A DNA stretch of 52,429 nt from CAVLCC01 sp963624975 (lineage in GTDB: Bacteria; Actinomycetota; Coriobacteriia; Coriobacteriales; CADBOM01). Positions 27,900 to 35,740 of this stretch are shown one piece after another. Each line of letters starts with the position of its first letter. Positions within the stretch are counted from its first letter, which is position 1. The notes beneath the pieces were generated by a model. That model did no database searches. It saw nothing but the letters and a program-made list of their open reading frames with translations, and was not told where the DNA came from. The stretch covers positions 1-52,429 of the forward strand of contig CAVFRF010000100.1 in assembly GCA_963624975.1 (NCBI GenBank), given 5' to 3'. A program made the translations under genes and the position numbers.

Positions 27900-29525
27900 C
27901 TATTTGGAGGAGAGGAAGTTCAGCACCTCGGCCTCGACTCCGGCTTGCGTGGCCTCGCAGGTGTCGGTGAAGCGCAGCTCCATGTCGTCGAGGGCGTTGA
28001 GCCTTTCGGGGATGGCAGAGCCGCCGGTGCTCTCCGAGATCATCCTGTTGAGCTGCGCTCCGGTGAGGCTCACCACGTCGGCGGGAAGCTCGCTTCCGGC
28101 GGGCATGCCGTGAAGCGCGCGGTACACGTCGAAGCCGAACTTGGCCCAATGCGCCGTGGATGCCACCAGCAGCGGGTTGCTGCCGATCGCCGCGCCCGAA
28201 CCCGCGTCCGCCCCAGCAAGCAGCTTGTCGCACACGGCCCACGCCACCGCGGTGTGCGTGTCCATGAGGTAGCCGTGCTCGTCGTACACCCTGCGGATCG
28301 TCTGCAACGACTCGTCGTTGCTCACGCTGCCGCCAACGTACAGCTCCTGCATCTTGGCGCGCGTGTCGTCGTCCACGGCGAACATGCCGTCGCCCATCAG
28401 GCTCTCCATCCAGCCGCGGATCGCGCCGGCATCGCGCCCGGTCAGTTCGAAGAGCTGCCTCTCGAGGTTGCTGGACACCAGGATGTCCATCGAGGGCGAG
28501 GGGGTGAGCACCAGCTCGCGGTCGCGGATGTCGTACACGCCGGTCTCGATGAAGTCGGTGAGCACGCGGTTCTGGTTGCTGGCGCACACCAGACGCGCAA
28601 TCGGCGTGCCCATGTGCTTGGCGTAGTAGGCCGCGAGTATGTTGCCGAAGTTGCCGGTGGGCACGCACACGTCGATGGGCTTGCCGGCCTCCACCGCGCC
28701 GTCGGCCACCATCTGCGCGTACGCGCTCACGTAGTACACGATCTGCGGCATGAGCCTGCCCCAGTTGATGGAGTTGGCGCTCGAGAGCTTTACGTTGTAC
28801 TCGTTGGCCAGACGCGCGGCGAAGTCGGCATCGTTGAACGTGCGCTTCACCGAGGTCTGGCAATCGTCGAAGTCGCCGTGGCCGCCCAGCACCTTCACGT
28901 TGGAGCCAAGTTGCGTGGCCATCTGCTTGAACTGGATGTCGCTCACGCCGCCATGCGGGTAGAACACCATGATCTGCGTGTGGTCGCGGTCCTTGAATCC
29001 CTCGAGCGCCGCCTTGCCCGTGTCGCCCGAAGTGGCCACCAGCACCAGATAGTCCTCCTTGGCCTGGCCCTTCTCGCGCAGCACCTCGACCGCCTTGGAG
29101 AAGAACACCGGCAGGCACTGCAGCGCCATGTCCTTGAAGGCGCTGGTGGGGCCGTGCCAAAGCTCCATCACGTACCTGTCGCCCACCTTCTCGATGGGGG
29201 CGATGCGCTCGTCGTCGAAGTTGTCGCCGTACACGACTTCCATGAGCGAGTCGATGGTGGCAGGGTCGAGATCGATGTCGAAGCACTTGTAGATGTACGC
29301 GGCGCGCTCGGCGTACTTCATCTTGGAGAGCGAGAGAATCTGGTCGAGGGTGAGCGTGGGGATGCTCTGGGGCACCAGCAGGCCGCCTCCGGGAGCCAGG
29401 CCCTTCACGATGGCCTCTGTGAAGGTGAGGGGGCTTTCCATGTTGCCGCGGGTGTCGATGTACTTGTTGGCTCCCGCCATGGATCCCGCCGCTGCCGTGC
29501 TTGCCGAGCTTGCTCCCAAGGTCAT
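27900..29525 (-). CDS. thrC: Threonine synthase
   Basis: 541 residues from the ATG at 29525, chosen for GGAG about 9 nt upstream. The family start (YIDTRGN) begins 20 residues later. The PLP enzyme converts O-phosphohomoserine to threonine. The lysine motif ALWHGPTSAFKDMALQ binds PLP, and ATSGDTGKAAL is the phosphate loop. The length fits the longer bacterial/yeast-type ThrC rather than the roughly 350-residue type common in Actinomycetota. No other threonine-pathway gene is adjacent. It diverges from yajQ across about 205 bp, and it converges on the subtilase gene with the 51-bp repeat array between them. Confidence 0.95.
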   Translation of the reverse strand: MTLGASSASTAAAGSMAGANKYIDTRGNMESPLTFTEAIVKGLAPGGGLLVPQSIPTLTLDQILSLSKMKYAERAAYIYKCFDIDLDPATIDSLMEVVYGDNFDDERIAPIEKVGDRYVMELWHGPTSAFKDMALQCLPVFFSKAVEVLREKGQAKEDYLVLVATSGDTGKAALEGFKDRDHTQIMVFYPHGGVSDIQFKQMATQLGSNVKVLGGHGDFDDCQTSVKRTFNDADFAARLANEYNVKLSSANSINWGRLMPQIVYYVSAYAQMVADGAVEAGKPIDVCVPTGNFGNILAAYYAKHMGTPIARLVCASNQNRVLTDFIETGVYDIRDRELVLTPSPSMDILVSSNLERQLFELTGRDAGAIRGWMESLMGDGMFAVDDDTRAKMQELYVGGSVSNDESLQTIRRVYDEHGYLMDTHTAVAWAVCDKLLAGADAGSGAAIGSNPLLVASTAHWAKFGFDVYRALHGMPAGSELPADVVSLTGAQLNRMISESTGGSAIPERLNALDDMELRFTDTCEATQAGVEAEVLNFLSSK

Positions 29526-29620
29526 CTTCAATATCTCCAAACTGGCGCTGCGCACCGCGAGGGTGGACGCGCCGCATTCGATTCGGCACCGGTGCACACG
29601 GCGTTTAGCCATCTTGAGTT

Positions 29621-29648
29621 TTGGCACTCAACCGGTGTGTTCTATACT
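29621..29648 (+). promoter_or_regulatory. Predicted promoter of yajQ (and downstream genes)
   Basis: TTGGCA, 16 bp, TATACT. It lies about 83 bp upstream of yajQ in the region divergent from thrC. A 10-bp palindrome, GCACCGGTGC, lies just upstream (29586-29595), and its core ACCGGTG recurs inside the spacer (29631-29637), so repressor control is possible. Confidence 0.6.
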
Positions 29649-29730
29649 GAAGCCCATAATACTAGAATGCGCACGCGGTGCTGCATTTGTTTCTTGCAAG
29701 CGACTACAACGTGAGGAGAAGGTACAGCTC

Positions 29731-30228
29731 ATGGCAAAGGACAACAGCTTCGACGTGGTGTCGGAGGTCGATCTGCAGGAAGTGGACAACGCGTATCAGC
29801 AGACCCGCAAGGAGCTGTCGCAGCGCTACGACCTCAAGGACAGCGGCTCGACCATCGAGTTCGACAAGGGCAGCCAGGTCGTGACGGTGCAGGCTCCCAG
29901 CGACTTCGTGGCCAAGCAGGTTATCGACATCTTCGACGGCAGGCTGGTCAAGCGCGGCGTGAGCCTGGGAGCCGTGAAGTGGAGCGACCCGCAGGATGCC
30001 AGCGGCATGACGGTGCGCATCGTGGGCAAGGTGGTGCAGGGCATCGACCAGGACACCTCGCGCAAGATCAACAAGGACATCAAGGGGCAGAAGTTCAAGG
30101 TGAAGGTGACCATCGAGGGCGACAAGCTCCGCGTGACCTCGCCGAGCCGCGATGCCCTGCAGGAGGTAATCGCGTACCTCAAGGGCAACGACTACGGCCA
30201 GCCCCTCCAGTTCACCAACTACAGGTAG
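29731..30228 (+). CDS. yajQ: YajQ-family nucleotide-binding protein
   Basis: 165 residues, ATG with GAGGAGAAGG upstream. The full-length family pattern is present: a beginning MAKDNSFDVVSEVDLQEVDNA, then QRYDLKDS, and the C-terminal GNDYGQPLQFTNYR. YajQ proteins are small cytoplasmic proteins with two RNA-recognition-like folds. Some bind cyclic di-GMP and act with transcription factors, but whether this one does is unknown. rimO starts 8 bp downstream, so it probably heads the rimO-pgsA/cinA transcript. Confidence 0.95.
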   Translation: MAKDNSFDVVSEVDLQEVDNAYQQTRKELSQRYDLKDSGSTIEFDKGSQVVTVQAPSDFVAKQVIDIFDGRLVKRGVSLGAVKWSDPQDASGMTVRIVGKVVQGIDQDTSRKINKDIKGQKFKVKVTIEGDKLRVTSPSRDALQEVIAYLKGNDYGQPLQFTNYR

Positions 30229-30235
30229 GATCGCC

Positions 30236-31813
30236 GTGCCCAGAGTACGAATCATCACTATGGGCTGCGCCAAGAACGAGGTGGACAGCGACCATATGCG
30301 CGCCCGGCTCGAGGCGGCGGGGTTCGAGGTGGAGTCCAGCTCGGTGCGCAACCTCGAGGCCGATGCGGGCGTGGGGGTCGGCGGAGCTGCTGACGGCGCC
30401 GAGCGCGGCGCGGCTGCTGCCGAGGGCGGCGCTTGCGGCGGCGACGCTGCCTGCGTGCCCGATGCCGCTTGCGTGCCTGACGTGACCATCGTCAACACAT
30501 GCTCGTTCATCACCGGGGCTACGCAGGAGTCGATCGACGCGGTGTTCGCAGTGATCGACGAGCGTGCGGAAGCGGCCGAGCGCGGGCTGCGCATGCGCGA
30601 CGGCGGATCCAAGATCGTGGTGGCAGGCTGCATGCCCGCGCGCTACGGCGAAGAGCTTGAGAGCGAGATTCCCGAGGTAGACGCCTTCGTGGGCGTCGAA
30701 GGCGAGGAGTCGATCGTGGAGGTCGTGCGCGGGCTTCTGGACATGGGCGAGTGCAGTGCGGACGGCGACGTGTGTGAAACGGGCGACGCGGCGCGCACGA
30801 CGCGCGAGCCTTTCGCGTTCGTGAAGATCTCGGACGGCTGCGACAGGTTCTGCTCGTTCTGCACGATTCCCTACATACGCGGGCGCTACAAGAGCCGCAC
30901 CGCCAGGCAGATCGTGGACGAGGTGGAGTTCCTCGTGCATGGAGGCGTGCGCGAGATCGTGCTCATCGGGCAGGACACCGGCGTGTGGGGCGACGACCTG
31001 CGCGGCCGCGAGCAGATCGAGCCGCTGCCCGCCGCAACGCTTCCGGCTCTGCTCGACTACCTGGCCCACGCTTTCCCGCAAACCTGGATTCGCGTGATGT
31101 ACCTGCAGCCCGAGCGCATCAGCGACGAGCTGCTTGGCGTGATGGCCGGCAACACCAACGTGTGCAGCTATCTGGACATTCCGCTGCAGCACGCGTCGGC
31201 CAAGGTGATCTGCGAGATGAACCGTGCGGGCAGCGGTCAGGAGTACCTCGAGCTGATCGAGCACGTGCGCAGCGTGGTGCCCGACGTAACTTTGCGCACC
31301 ACGATGATCGCGGGATTCCCGGGCGAGACCGACGACGAGGCCGCCGAGCTGGAAGACTTCATGCGCGATGCGGCATTCGACTTCGCGGGCGTGTTCGAGT
31401 ATTCGCGCGAAGACGGCACCGCGGCGGGCGAGCGCGACGACCAGGTCGACCCCGACCTTGCGATCGAGCGGGCCAACGCCGTGCGCGAGGCCATCGAGGA
31501 ATGCAGCGTCGCGAGCGCGGGCGCACGCGTGGGCAACGTGTACGACGTGCTGGCTTGCGGCGTGGTGGGCATCGACGACGAGTTCGAGTCCGACATCGAC
31601 CCGGCGGCTGGTGCCGGCGCCGGCGCTGATGCGACCGCGGGCGACGACGCGCAGCAGCCGGCTGCAAGGCTGTGGGGCCGCGCGATGTTCCAGGCTCCCG
31701 AGGTCGACAGCGTCGTGTACTTCGACGCGCCGCCGGAGGCGGTGGGCGAGTTCGTGAAGGTGAAGGTGGTCGACGCGATCGGCCTGGATCTGGAGGGAGA
31801 GCTCATCGGATGA
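30236..31813 (+). CDS. rimO: Ribosomal protein S12 methylthiotransferase (RimO type)
   Basis: 525 residues from GTG. It is a radical SAM enzyme: N-terminal methylthiotransferase domain with its three cysteines (MGCAKNEVDSD; NTCSF; AGCMPARYG), the SAM-binding CxxxCxxC in SDGCDRFCSFCTIP, and a C-terminal TRAM domain. MGCAKN and YLDIPLQHAS favour RimO over MiaB, so it should thiomethylate an aspartate of ribosomal protein S12. It is 70-90 residues longer than usual because of two low-complexity insertions: an Ala/Gly/Cys-rich one at about 45-80 that contains a tandem AACVPD duplication, and a second at about 450-475 within the TRAM domain. Its stop overlaps the next start in ATGA. Confidence 0.9.
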   Translation: MPRVRIITMGCAKNEVDSDHMRARLEAAGFEVESSSVRNLEADAGVGVGGAADGAERGAAAAEGGACGGDAACVPDAACVPDVTIVNTCSFITGATQESIDAVFAVIDERAEAAERGLRMRDGGSKIVVAGCMPARYGEELESEIPEVDAFVGVEGEESIVEVVRGLLDMGECSADGDVCETGDAARTTREPFAFVKISDGCDRFCSFCTIPYIRGRYKSRTARQIVDEVEFLVHGGVREIVLIGQDTGVWGDDLRGREQIEPLPAATLPALLDYLAHAFPQTWIRVMYLQPERISDELLGVMAGNTNVCSYLDIPLQHASAKVICEMNRAGSGQEYLELIEHVRSVVPDVTLRTTMIAGFPGETDDEAAELEDFMRDAAFDFAGVFEYSREDGTAAGERDDQVDPDLAIERANAVREAIEECSVASAGARVGNVYDVLACGVVGIDDEFESDIDPAAGAGAGADATAGDDAQQPAARLWGRAMFQAPEVDSVVYFDAPPEAVGEFVKVKVVDAIGLDLEGELIG

Positions 31814-32994
31814 GCAAGCCCGATTTCAAAGAAGAGTGGAAGACCACGGCCAACCTCATCACCATCACCCGAATCGTGTTTATCCCGCTGTTCGTGATAG
31901 CGCTGCTGGCCCCCTGGCCCCAGTGGTTCCTGGATCCCAGCGTTAGCTCGATACAAGATTTGCAATATCTAGACGTGGCCGTGAAGCCCTGGGTGGCCGC
32001 CGCCGTGTACGCGGTGCTGGCGCTCACCGACGGCATCGACGGCTACATCGCCCGGTCGCGCAACCAGGTTACGGCGCTGGGCAAGTTCCTCGACCCCATC
32101 GCCGACAAGGTGCTGGTGGCCGCCGCGCTGCTGGCGCTGGTGGAGCTTGGCGACCTGCCCAGCTGGGTGGCGCTCGTGATCATCACACGCGAGTTCATCG
32201 TGTCGGGCCTGCGCATGATCGCCGCGACCGATGGCGTGGTGGTTGCCGCCCGCATGTCGGGCAAGGTCAAGACCGCGCTCACGCTGGTGGCCGTGCTTAT
32301 GTTCATCATCAAGCGCAGCGAGCTGGTGCGCTCGCTGCCCGACGACGCGTACATGGCGGTTTTCCTGCTGTCGTGGGCCGTGATGATCGCCGCCGTAGTG
32401 ATGACGGTGGTGTCGATGCTGCAGTACTTCAAGGAAATCGGACGCATCGTGTCGGGAGAGGGCGAAGGCGAGGATGCTGGTGTCGATGCTGACGCTGGCT
32501 CGTCGGAGATGCTTGCCGAGCTTGCCGCGAGGGTCGTGGATCTGGCGCGCCAGAAGGGCGTGAAGCTTGCTTGTGCGGAGTCGCTCACCGGCGGCATGAT
32601 CGGCGCGGTGATCACATCGGTGCCGGGTTCGAGCGATGTGTTCGAGGGCGGCGTGATCAGCTATTCGTACGGCGTGAAGGAGCGCGAGCTGGGAGTTTCG
32701 CGCGACGACCTCGATAGCTTGGGCGCCGTGAGCGAGCCGGTGGCCCTTCAGATGGCAGAGGGCGCGCTTGGCGCGATCGGCGAACCAGCGCAGGCGATTG
32801 CAGTTGCGGTTACGGGAGTTGCAGGTCCCGGAGCCAGCGAGGGCAAGCCGGCCGGCACGGTGTGGTTCGGCATCGCCGGATGCGGAGACGCGGCCGCGCA
32901 CTGCGAGCAATTCGCTGGCGACAGGCAGCAGGTGCGCGAGCAGACCGTGGCCCACGCTCTGCAGATGATGCAGCAGAGGCTCGAGACAGTCTAG
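31810..32994 (+). CDS. pgsA: Fusion of phosphatidylglycerophosphate synthase and CinA C-terminal (PncC) domain
   Basis: 394 residues in one uninterrupted frame. Residues 1-215 are a CDP-alcohol phosphatidyltransferase with several membrane helices and the complete motif DGIDGYIARSRNQVTALGKF plus LDPIADK. It makes phosphatidylglycerol phosphate from CDP-diacylglycerol. An acidic linker (about 216-232) leads to a CinA C-terminal domain (233-394; CAESLTGGMIGAVITSVPGS, then TGVAGPG), the family that deamidates nicotinamide mononucleotide. Separate pgsA and cinA genes are neighbours next to recA in many Gram-positives, so fusion of adjacent genes is a simple origin. The full CinA N-terminal domain is absent. 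A sequencing error that removed a stop codon is possible, but the in-frame linker argues against it. Confidence 0.9.
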   Translation: MSKPDFKEEWKTTANLITITRIVFIPLFVIALLAPWPQWFLDPSVSSIQDLQYLDVAVKPWVAAAVYAVLALTDGIDGYIARSRNQVTALGKFLDPIADKVLVAAALLALVELGDLPSWVALVIITREFIVSGLRMIAATDGVVVAARMSGKVKTALTLVAVLMFIIKRSELVRSLPDDAYMAVFLLSWAVMIAAVVMTVVSMLQYFKEIGRIVSGEGEGEDAGVDADAGSSEMLAELAARVVDLARQKGVKLACAESLTGGMIGAVITSVPGSSDVFEGGVISYSYGVKERELGVSRDDLDSLGAVSEPVALQMAEGALGAIGEPAQAIAVAVTGVAGPGASEGKPAGTVWFGIAGCGDAAAHCEQFAGDRQQVREQTVAHALQMMQQRLETV

Positions 32995-33094
32995 TCGCTC
33001 CCGTGCCGGCTGCTCGTGCGATCTTGATTGCGATGTCGCCGAGTCCCGAATCTCGAAGTATTGCCCGTTAAGTGCGCAATCCTTCTGGCTCGCA

Positions 33095-33181
33095 AACCTG
33101 AAAGAGTTGTCGCAGACCTTTCGCCGGGTTAGAAATCGGTAAGAATTCGTTAAGAATTTGGTAAGAATTCGTTATACATTT
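33095..33181 (+). promoter_or_regulatory. 11-bp direct-repeat promoter upstream of recA
   Basis: It starts with a conserved 14-nt box, AACCTGAAAGAGTT (33095-33108), shared with 39564-39577. Then come 11-mers GGTAAGAATTC (33138), GTTAAGAATTT (33149) and GGTAAGAATTC (33160), and a degenerate unit (33171) that includes a -10-like TATACA (33173-33178). Direct repeats at 11-bp spacing just upstream of a -10 are the classic binding layout for OmpR/PhoB- and SARP-type winged-helix activators. Confidence 0.6.
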
Positions 33182-33243
33182 CGGTAAGGTCTGGCCGCTA
33201 GCATAGTTGTTGGCCGAGCGGGAACGACCTCGAGGGTTTCTGC

Positions 33244-33272
33244 TTGACCACGAACATATGTTCGATTATGCT
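33244..33272 (+). promoter_or_regulatory. recA promoter with LexA (SOS) box in the spacer
   Basis: TTGACC (33244-33249), 17 bp, TATGCT (33267-33272). The spacer contains the perfect 14-bp palindrome CGAACATATGTTCG (33251-33264), which is the Gram-positive LexA consensus. LexA bound here would cover the promoter. Confidence 0.9.
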
Positions 33273-33361
33273 AGTGCAATGTTGCGACGCGGGAGTGCTC
33301 GGAGCACTGCGGCCAAACGGTTACATGGCCGCATGTCGCTCGAGCCATGAAAGAGGAACAA

Positions 33362-34426
33362 ATGGAAGCAGATAAGGACAAGGTTCTAGAACTCACCAAG
33401 GCCCAGATCGAGAAGAGGTTCGGCAAGGGCTCGATCATGAAGCTCGGCGAAGATGGCTGCAATCTGGAGATAGGCGTTATCTCCACGGGTGCGCTTCCGC
33501 TCGATGCCGCATTGGGCATCGGCGGGGTTCCGCGAGGCAGGATCATCGAGATATACGGCCCCGAGTCCAGCGGCAAGACCACGTTGGCGTTGCAGATCAT
33601 CGCCGAGGCTCAGGCAACTGGCGGCACGGTGGCCTACATCGACGCAGAGCACGCGCTCGACCCCGGGTATGCGGCGCGCATAGGCGTCGACATCGACAAC
33701 GTGCTGATCTCGCAGCCCGACACCGGCGAGCAGGCGCTCGAGATCTGCGACATCCTCGTGAGGTCGGGAGCCATCGACGCCGTGGTGGTCGACTCCGTGG
33801 CGGCGCTCGTGCCCAAGGCCGAGATCGAGGGCGAGATAGGCGACCTCACCGTGGGCGCTCAGGCCAGGCTCATGAGCCAGGCGCTGCGCAAACTTGCAGG
33901 ATCGCTTTCCAAATCCAATACCACGTGCATCTTCATCAACCAGCTTCGCGAAAAGATCGGCGTGATGTTCGGCAATCCCGAAACCACCACCGGTGGCCGT
34001 GCACTCAAGTTCTTCTCGTCGGTGCGCATCGACATCCGCAGGATCGACACCATCAAGAAGGGGTCGGAGGCCGTGGGCATCAGGTGTCGCGCCAAGATCG
34101 TGAAGAACAAGGTGGCTCCTCCGTTCAAGCAGGCCGAGTTCGACCTCATGTACGGCGAGGGCATCTCCAAGGAGGGATGCATCCTGGACATGGCCGTGGA
34201 GGAGAACATCGCCAAGAAGTCGGGTGCCTGGTACACCTACGGCGACGAGAGGCTGGGTCAGGGTCGCGAGGCCGCGAAGGAGACGCTGCGCACCAATCCC
34301 GACCTGCGCGACGAGATAGACACGCTGGTGCGCAAGGCGATCGGGTTGATTCCCGACGACGATGCGCCTATCGACTTGGAGATAGTCGGACAGCCCGCAG
34401 GAGCCGAAGGCGACGATGGCGAATAG
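33362..34426 (+). CDS. recA: RecA recombinase
   Basis: 354 residues. The ATG at 33362 is chosen because AGAGGA lies 5-6 nt upstream, and an in-frame ATG at 33347 lacks a site. Walker A GPESSGKTTLA (about 66), the family signature ALKFFSSVRIDIRR, and loop L2 INQLREKIGVMFGNPETTTGG are intact. It promotes strand exchange and, as a filament, triggers LexA self-cleavage. The SOS box upstream closes the usual feedback loop. recX overlaps its 3' end by 11 bp. Confidence 0.98.
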   Translation: MEADKDKVLELTKAQIEKRFGKGSIMKLGEDGCNLEIGVISTGALPLDAALGIGGVPRGRIIEIYGPESSGKTTLALQIIAEAQATGGTVAYIDAEHALDPGYAARIGVDIDNVLISQPDTGEQALEICDILVRSGAIDAVVVDSVAALVPKAEIEGEIGDLTVGAQARLMSQALRKLAGSLSKSNTTCIFINQLREKIGVMFGNPETTTGGRALKFFSSVRIDIRRIDTIKKGSEAVGIRCRAKIVKNKVAPPFKQAEFDLMYGEGISKEGCILDMAVEENIAKKSGAWYTYGDERLGQGREAAKETLRTNPDLRDEIDTLVRKAIGLIPDDDAPIDLEIVGQPAGAEGDDGE

Positions 34427-35048
34427 CGCGAGGGTATACGGCTCGTCGGGCAGACCCGGAGGCCCTGATGCGGGATACGGCGAGAGGCCGGCCCGCAGGG
34501 GCGGAGAGTCTCATGGCAAACGTGCCGCCGACCTAGACTGCGGTAGCGATTCAAGCGGCGCGGGCAGCGTATGCAAGAAGCCTCTGGGCGACAGGGAGTG
34601 CAAAGCCAAGCTGCTAAAGCTCATCGCCATGCGCGACTACTCGGTGCAGTCCATGCGGTCCAAGCTCGCTTCGTCGGGCTTCGAACCGGAGGTCGTGGAG
34701 CACACGATCGAGTATGCGTTGCGCACCAAGTTTCTGGACGACAAGCGCTATGCGCAGAGCTTCATCTCCGGCAAGAAGGAAATGGGATGGGGTCGCGGCC
34801 GCATCGAGGAGGCGCTTGCCGAGAAGGGCGTCGATTGCTCTGAGCTGGCGGGATATCCCGATGTGCTGTTTGCGGAAGAAGACGAAGTTGCCAGGGCGCT
34901 CAAGTGCGTGCGCTCGCATCGCACCAGCGCAAAGAACGCCCGCGATGCCCATTACAGGTACCTCATCTCGAAGGGGTACTCTGCTGGGGTGGCATCGCGG
35001 GCGCTCAGGGAGTTCGGATCTGCTGGCGAGTCCGACGCTTGGTCGTAA
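34416..35048 (+). CDS. recX: RecX regulatory protein
   Basis: 210 residues. The ATG lies inside the last codons of recA, so the two are probably translationally coupled. Residues from about 60 show the RecX helical repeats (KLLKLIAMRDYSVQSMRSKL, then KFLDDKRYAQSFI and GRGRIEEALAEKG). RecX binds RecA filaments and limits their activity. The first 55-60 residues are Gly/Arg/Ser-rich and not conserved. A later internal start could exist, but no good ribosome site was seen. Confidence 0.88.
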   Translation: MANSARVYGSSGRPGGPDAGYGERPARRGGESHGKRAADLDCGSDSSGAGSVCKKPLGDRECKAKLLKLIAMRDYSVQSMRSKLASSGFEPEVVEHTIEYALRTKFLDDKRYAQSFISGKKEMGWGRGRIEEALAEKGVDCSELAGYPDVLFAEEDEVARALKCVRSHRTSAKNARDAHYRYLISKGYSAGVASRALREFGSAGESDAWS

Positions 35049-35075
35049 CGGCCGCAGCGGATTAGACGTAGGCTG

Positions 35076-35432
35076 CTAGTCCTGTTTCACGGGCTTGTTG
35101 TCGGCATCGACGATGACGACGGTGGGCTCCCAGCCCTCGGCTTCTGCGGAGTCGACCATGCCGTAGGCCATGATGATCACGAGGTCGCCAACGTTGCAGA
35201 GCCTTGCAGCTGCACCGTTGAGGCAGATGCAGCCCGACCCGGGCTCGCCGGCGATCACATAGGTCTCGAGCCTGGCGCCGTTGTTTACGTCTGCAATCTG
35301 GACCTTCTCGAACTCGTGGATGCCGGATTGCTCCATAAGCTCGGAATCGATGGTGATGCTGCCCACATAGTCGATGTTTGCGTCGGTGATCGTAGCCCTG
35401 TGTATCTTGGACTTGAGCATGTGCAGAAACAT
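35076..35432 (-). CDS. panD: Aspartate 1-decarboxylase
   Basis: 118 residues. Starting at ATG 35432 places the self-cleavage site at Gly24-Ser25 (DYVGSITID), the same register as E. coli PanD. The serine becomes the pyruvoyl cofactor after cleavage. The enzyme makes beta-alanine for pantothenate and CoA. MLKSKIHRATIT and ICLNGAAARL are family blocks. An in-frame upstream ATG at 35489 with AGGGG close by would add 19 residues and sits only a few bases after the predicted promoter, so it cannot be excluded. Other pantothenate genes are not adjacent. Confidence 0.93.
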   Translation of the reverse strand: MFLHMLKSKIHRATITDANIDYVGSITIDSELMEQSGIHEFEKVQIADVNNGARLETYVIAGEPGSGCICLNGAAARLCNVGDLVIIMAYGMVDSAEAEGWEPTVVIVDADNKPVKQD

Positions 35433-35508
35433 GATGTGCTTAGACTCTTTTCGTTTCGGGTGCCGCTTAGGAGCGGAACCAATTGCCATTTGACCCCTCG
35501 GGCAACCG

Positions 35509-35514
35509 ATTATA
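35509..35514 (-). promoter_or_regulatory. Predicted -10 element of panD
   Basis: A perfect TATAAT on the minus strand, about 77 bp upstream of the panD start. The -35 is poor. Confidence 0.45.
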
Positions 35515-35545
35515 TGCCAGTTGCGCGAGTTTTCGGGCAAAAAGG

Positions 35546-35579
35546 AAGGATGATTCGGACTGCTGGCCGAATCATCCTT
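35546..35579 (-). terminator. Perfect 13-bp hairpin between panD and truA
   Basis: AAGGATGATTCGG pairs with CCGAATCATCCTT around an 8-nt loop. On the minus strand it is followed by CCTTTTTGCC, the form of an intrinsic terminator. On the plus strand it is followed by AAAGGAGGGGG. It would stop leftward transcripts before the panD promoter, although no leftward gene is visible upstream. Confidence 0.65.
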
Positions 35580-35592
35580 AAAGGAGGGGGTT

Positions 35593-35634
35593 ATGCTGCT
35601 GGGCTGCTCCGAGTCGCTTGCTGCTGCCTGCTAG
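35593..35634 (+). CDS. Possible 13-residue micro-ORF before truA
   Basis: ATG is preceded by a very strong AAAGGAGGGGG 2-3 nt upstream and encodes MLLGCSESLAAAC. It starts right after the 13-bp hairpin. Nothing proves translation. The spacing to the ATG is short, and the gene is too small for family evidence. Confidence 0.2.
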   Translation: MLLGCSESLAAAC

Positions 35635-35664
35635 CGTTGTTCGTTCCATCAGCATGTTTAAACT

Positions 35665-35670
35665 ATAATC
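35665..35670 (+). promoter_or_regulatory. Candidate -10 element of truA
   Basis: A perfect TATAAT about 70 bp before the chosen truA start. No clear -35. Confidence 0.4.
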
Positions 35671-35740
35671 TGCCGATGTTGAGAAACTGTGAAAACGAGA
35701 TGTTCAGTTAGTGGATTCGATCATGGAGGCAGGATTCGAG

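Larger units (their letters stand above)
32995..33361. other. recA upstream region (367 bp)
   Basis: It contains two distinct regulatory blocks: the 11-bp direct-repeat promoter (33095-33181) and, about 60 bp further on, the SOS promoter with its LexA box (33244-33272). No gene is seen. Confidence 0.8.

Noticed and set aside
35593..35634. Lipoprotein signal peptide start (MLLGC)
   Set aside because: The frame stops after 13 codons. It is kept only as a low-confidence micro-ORF.
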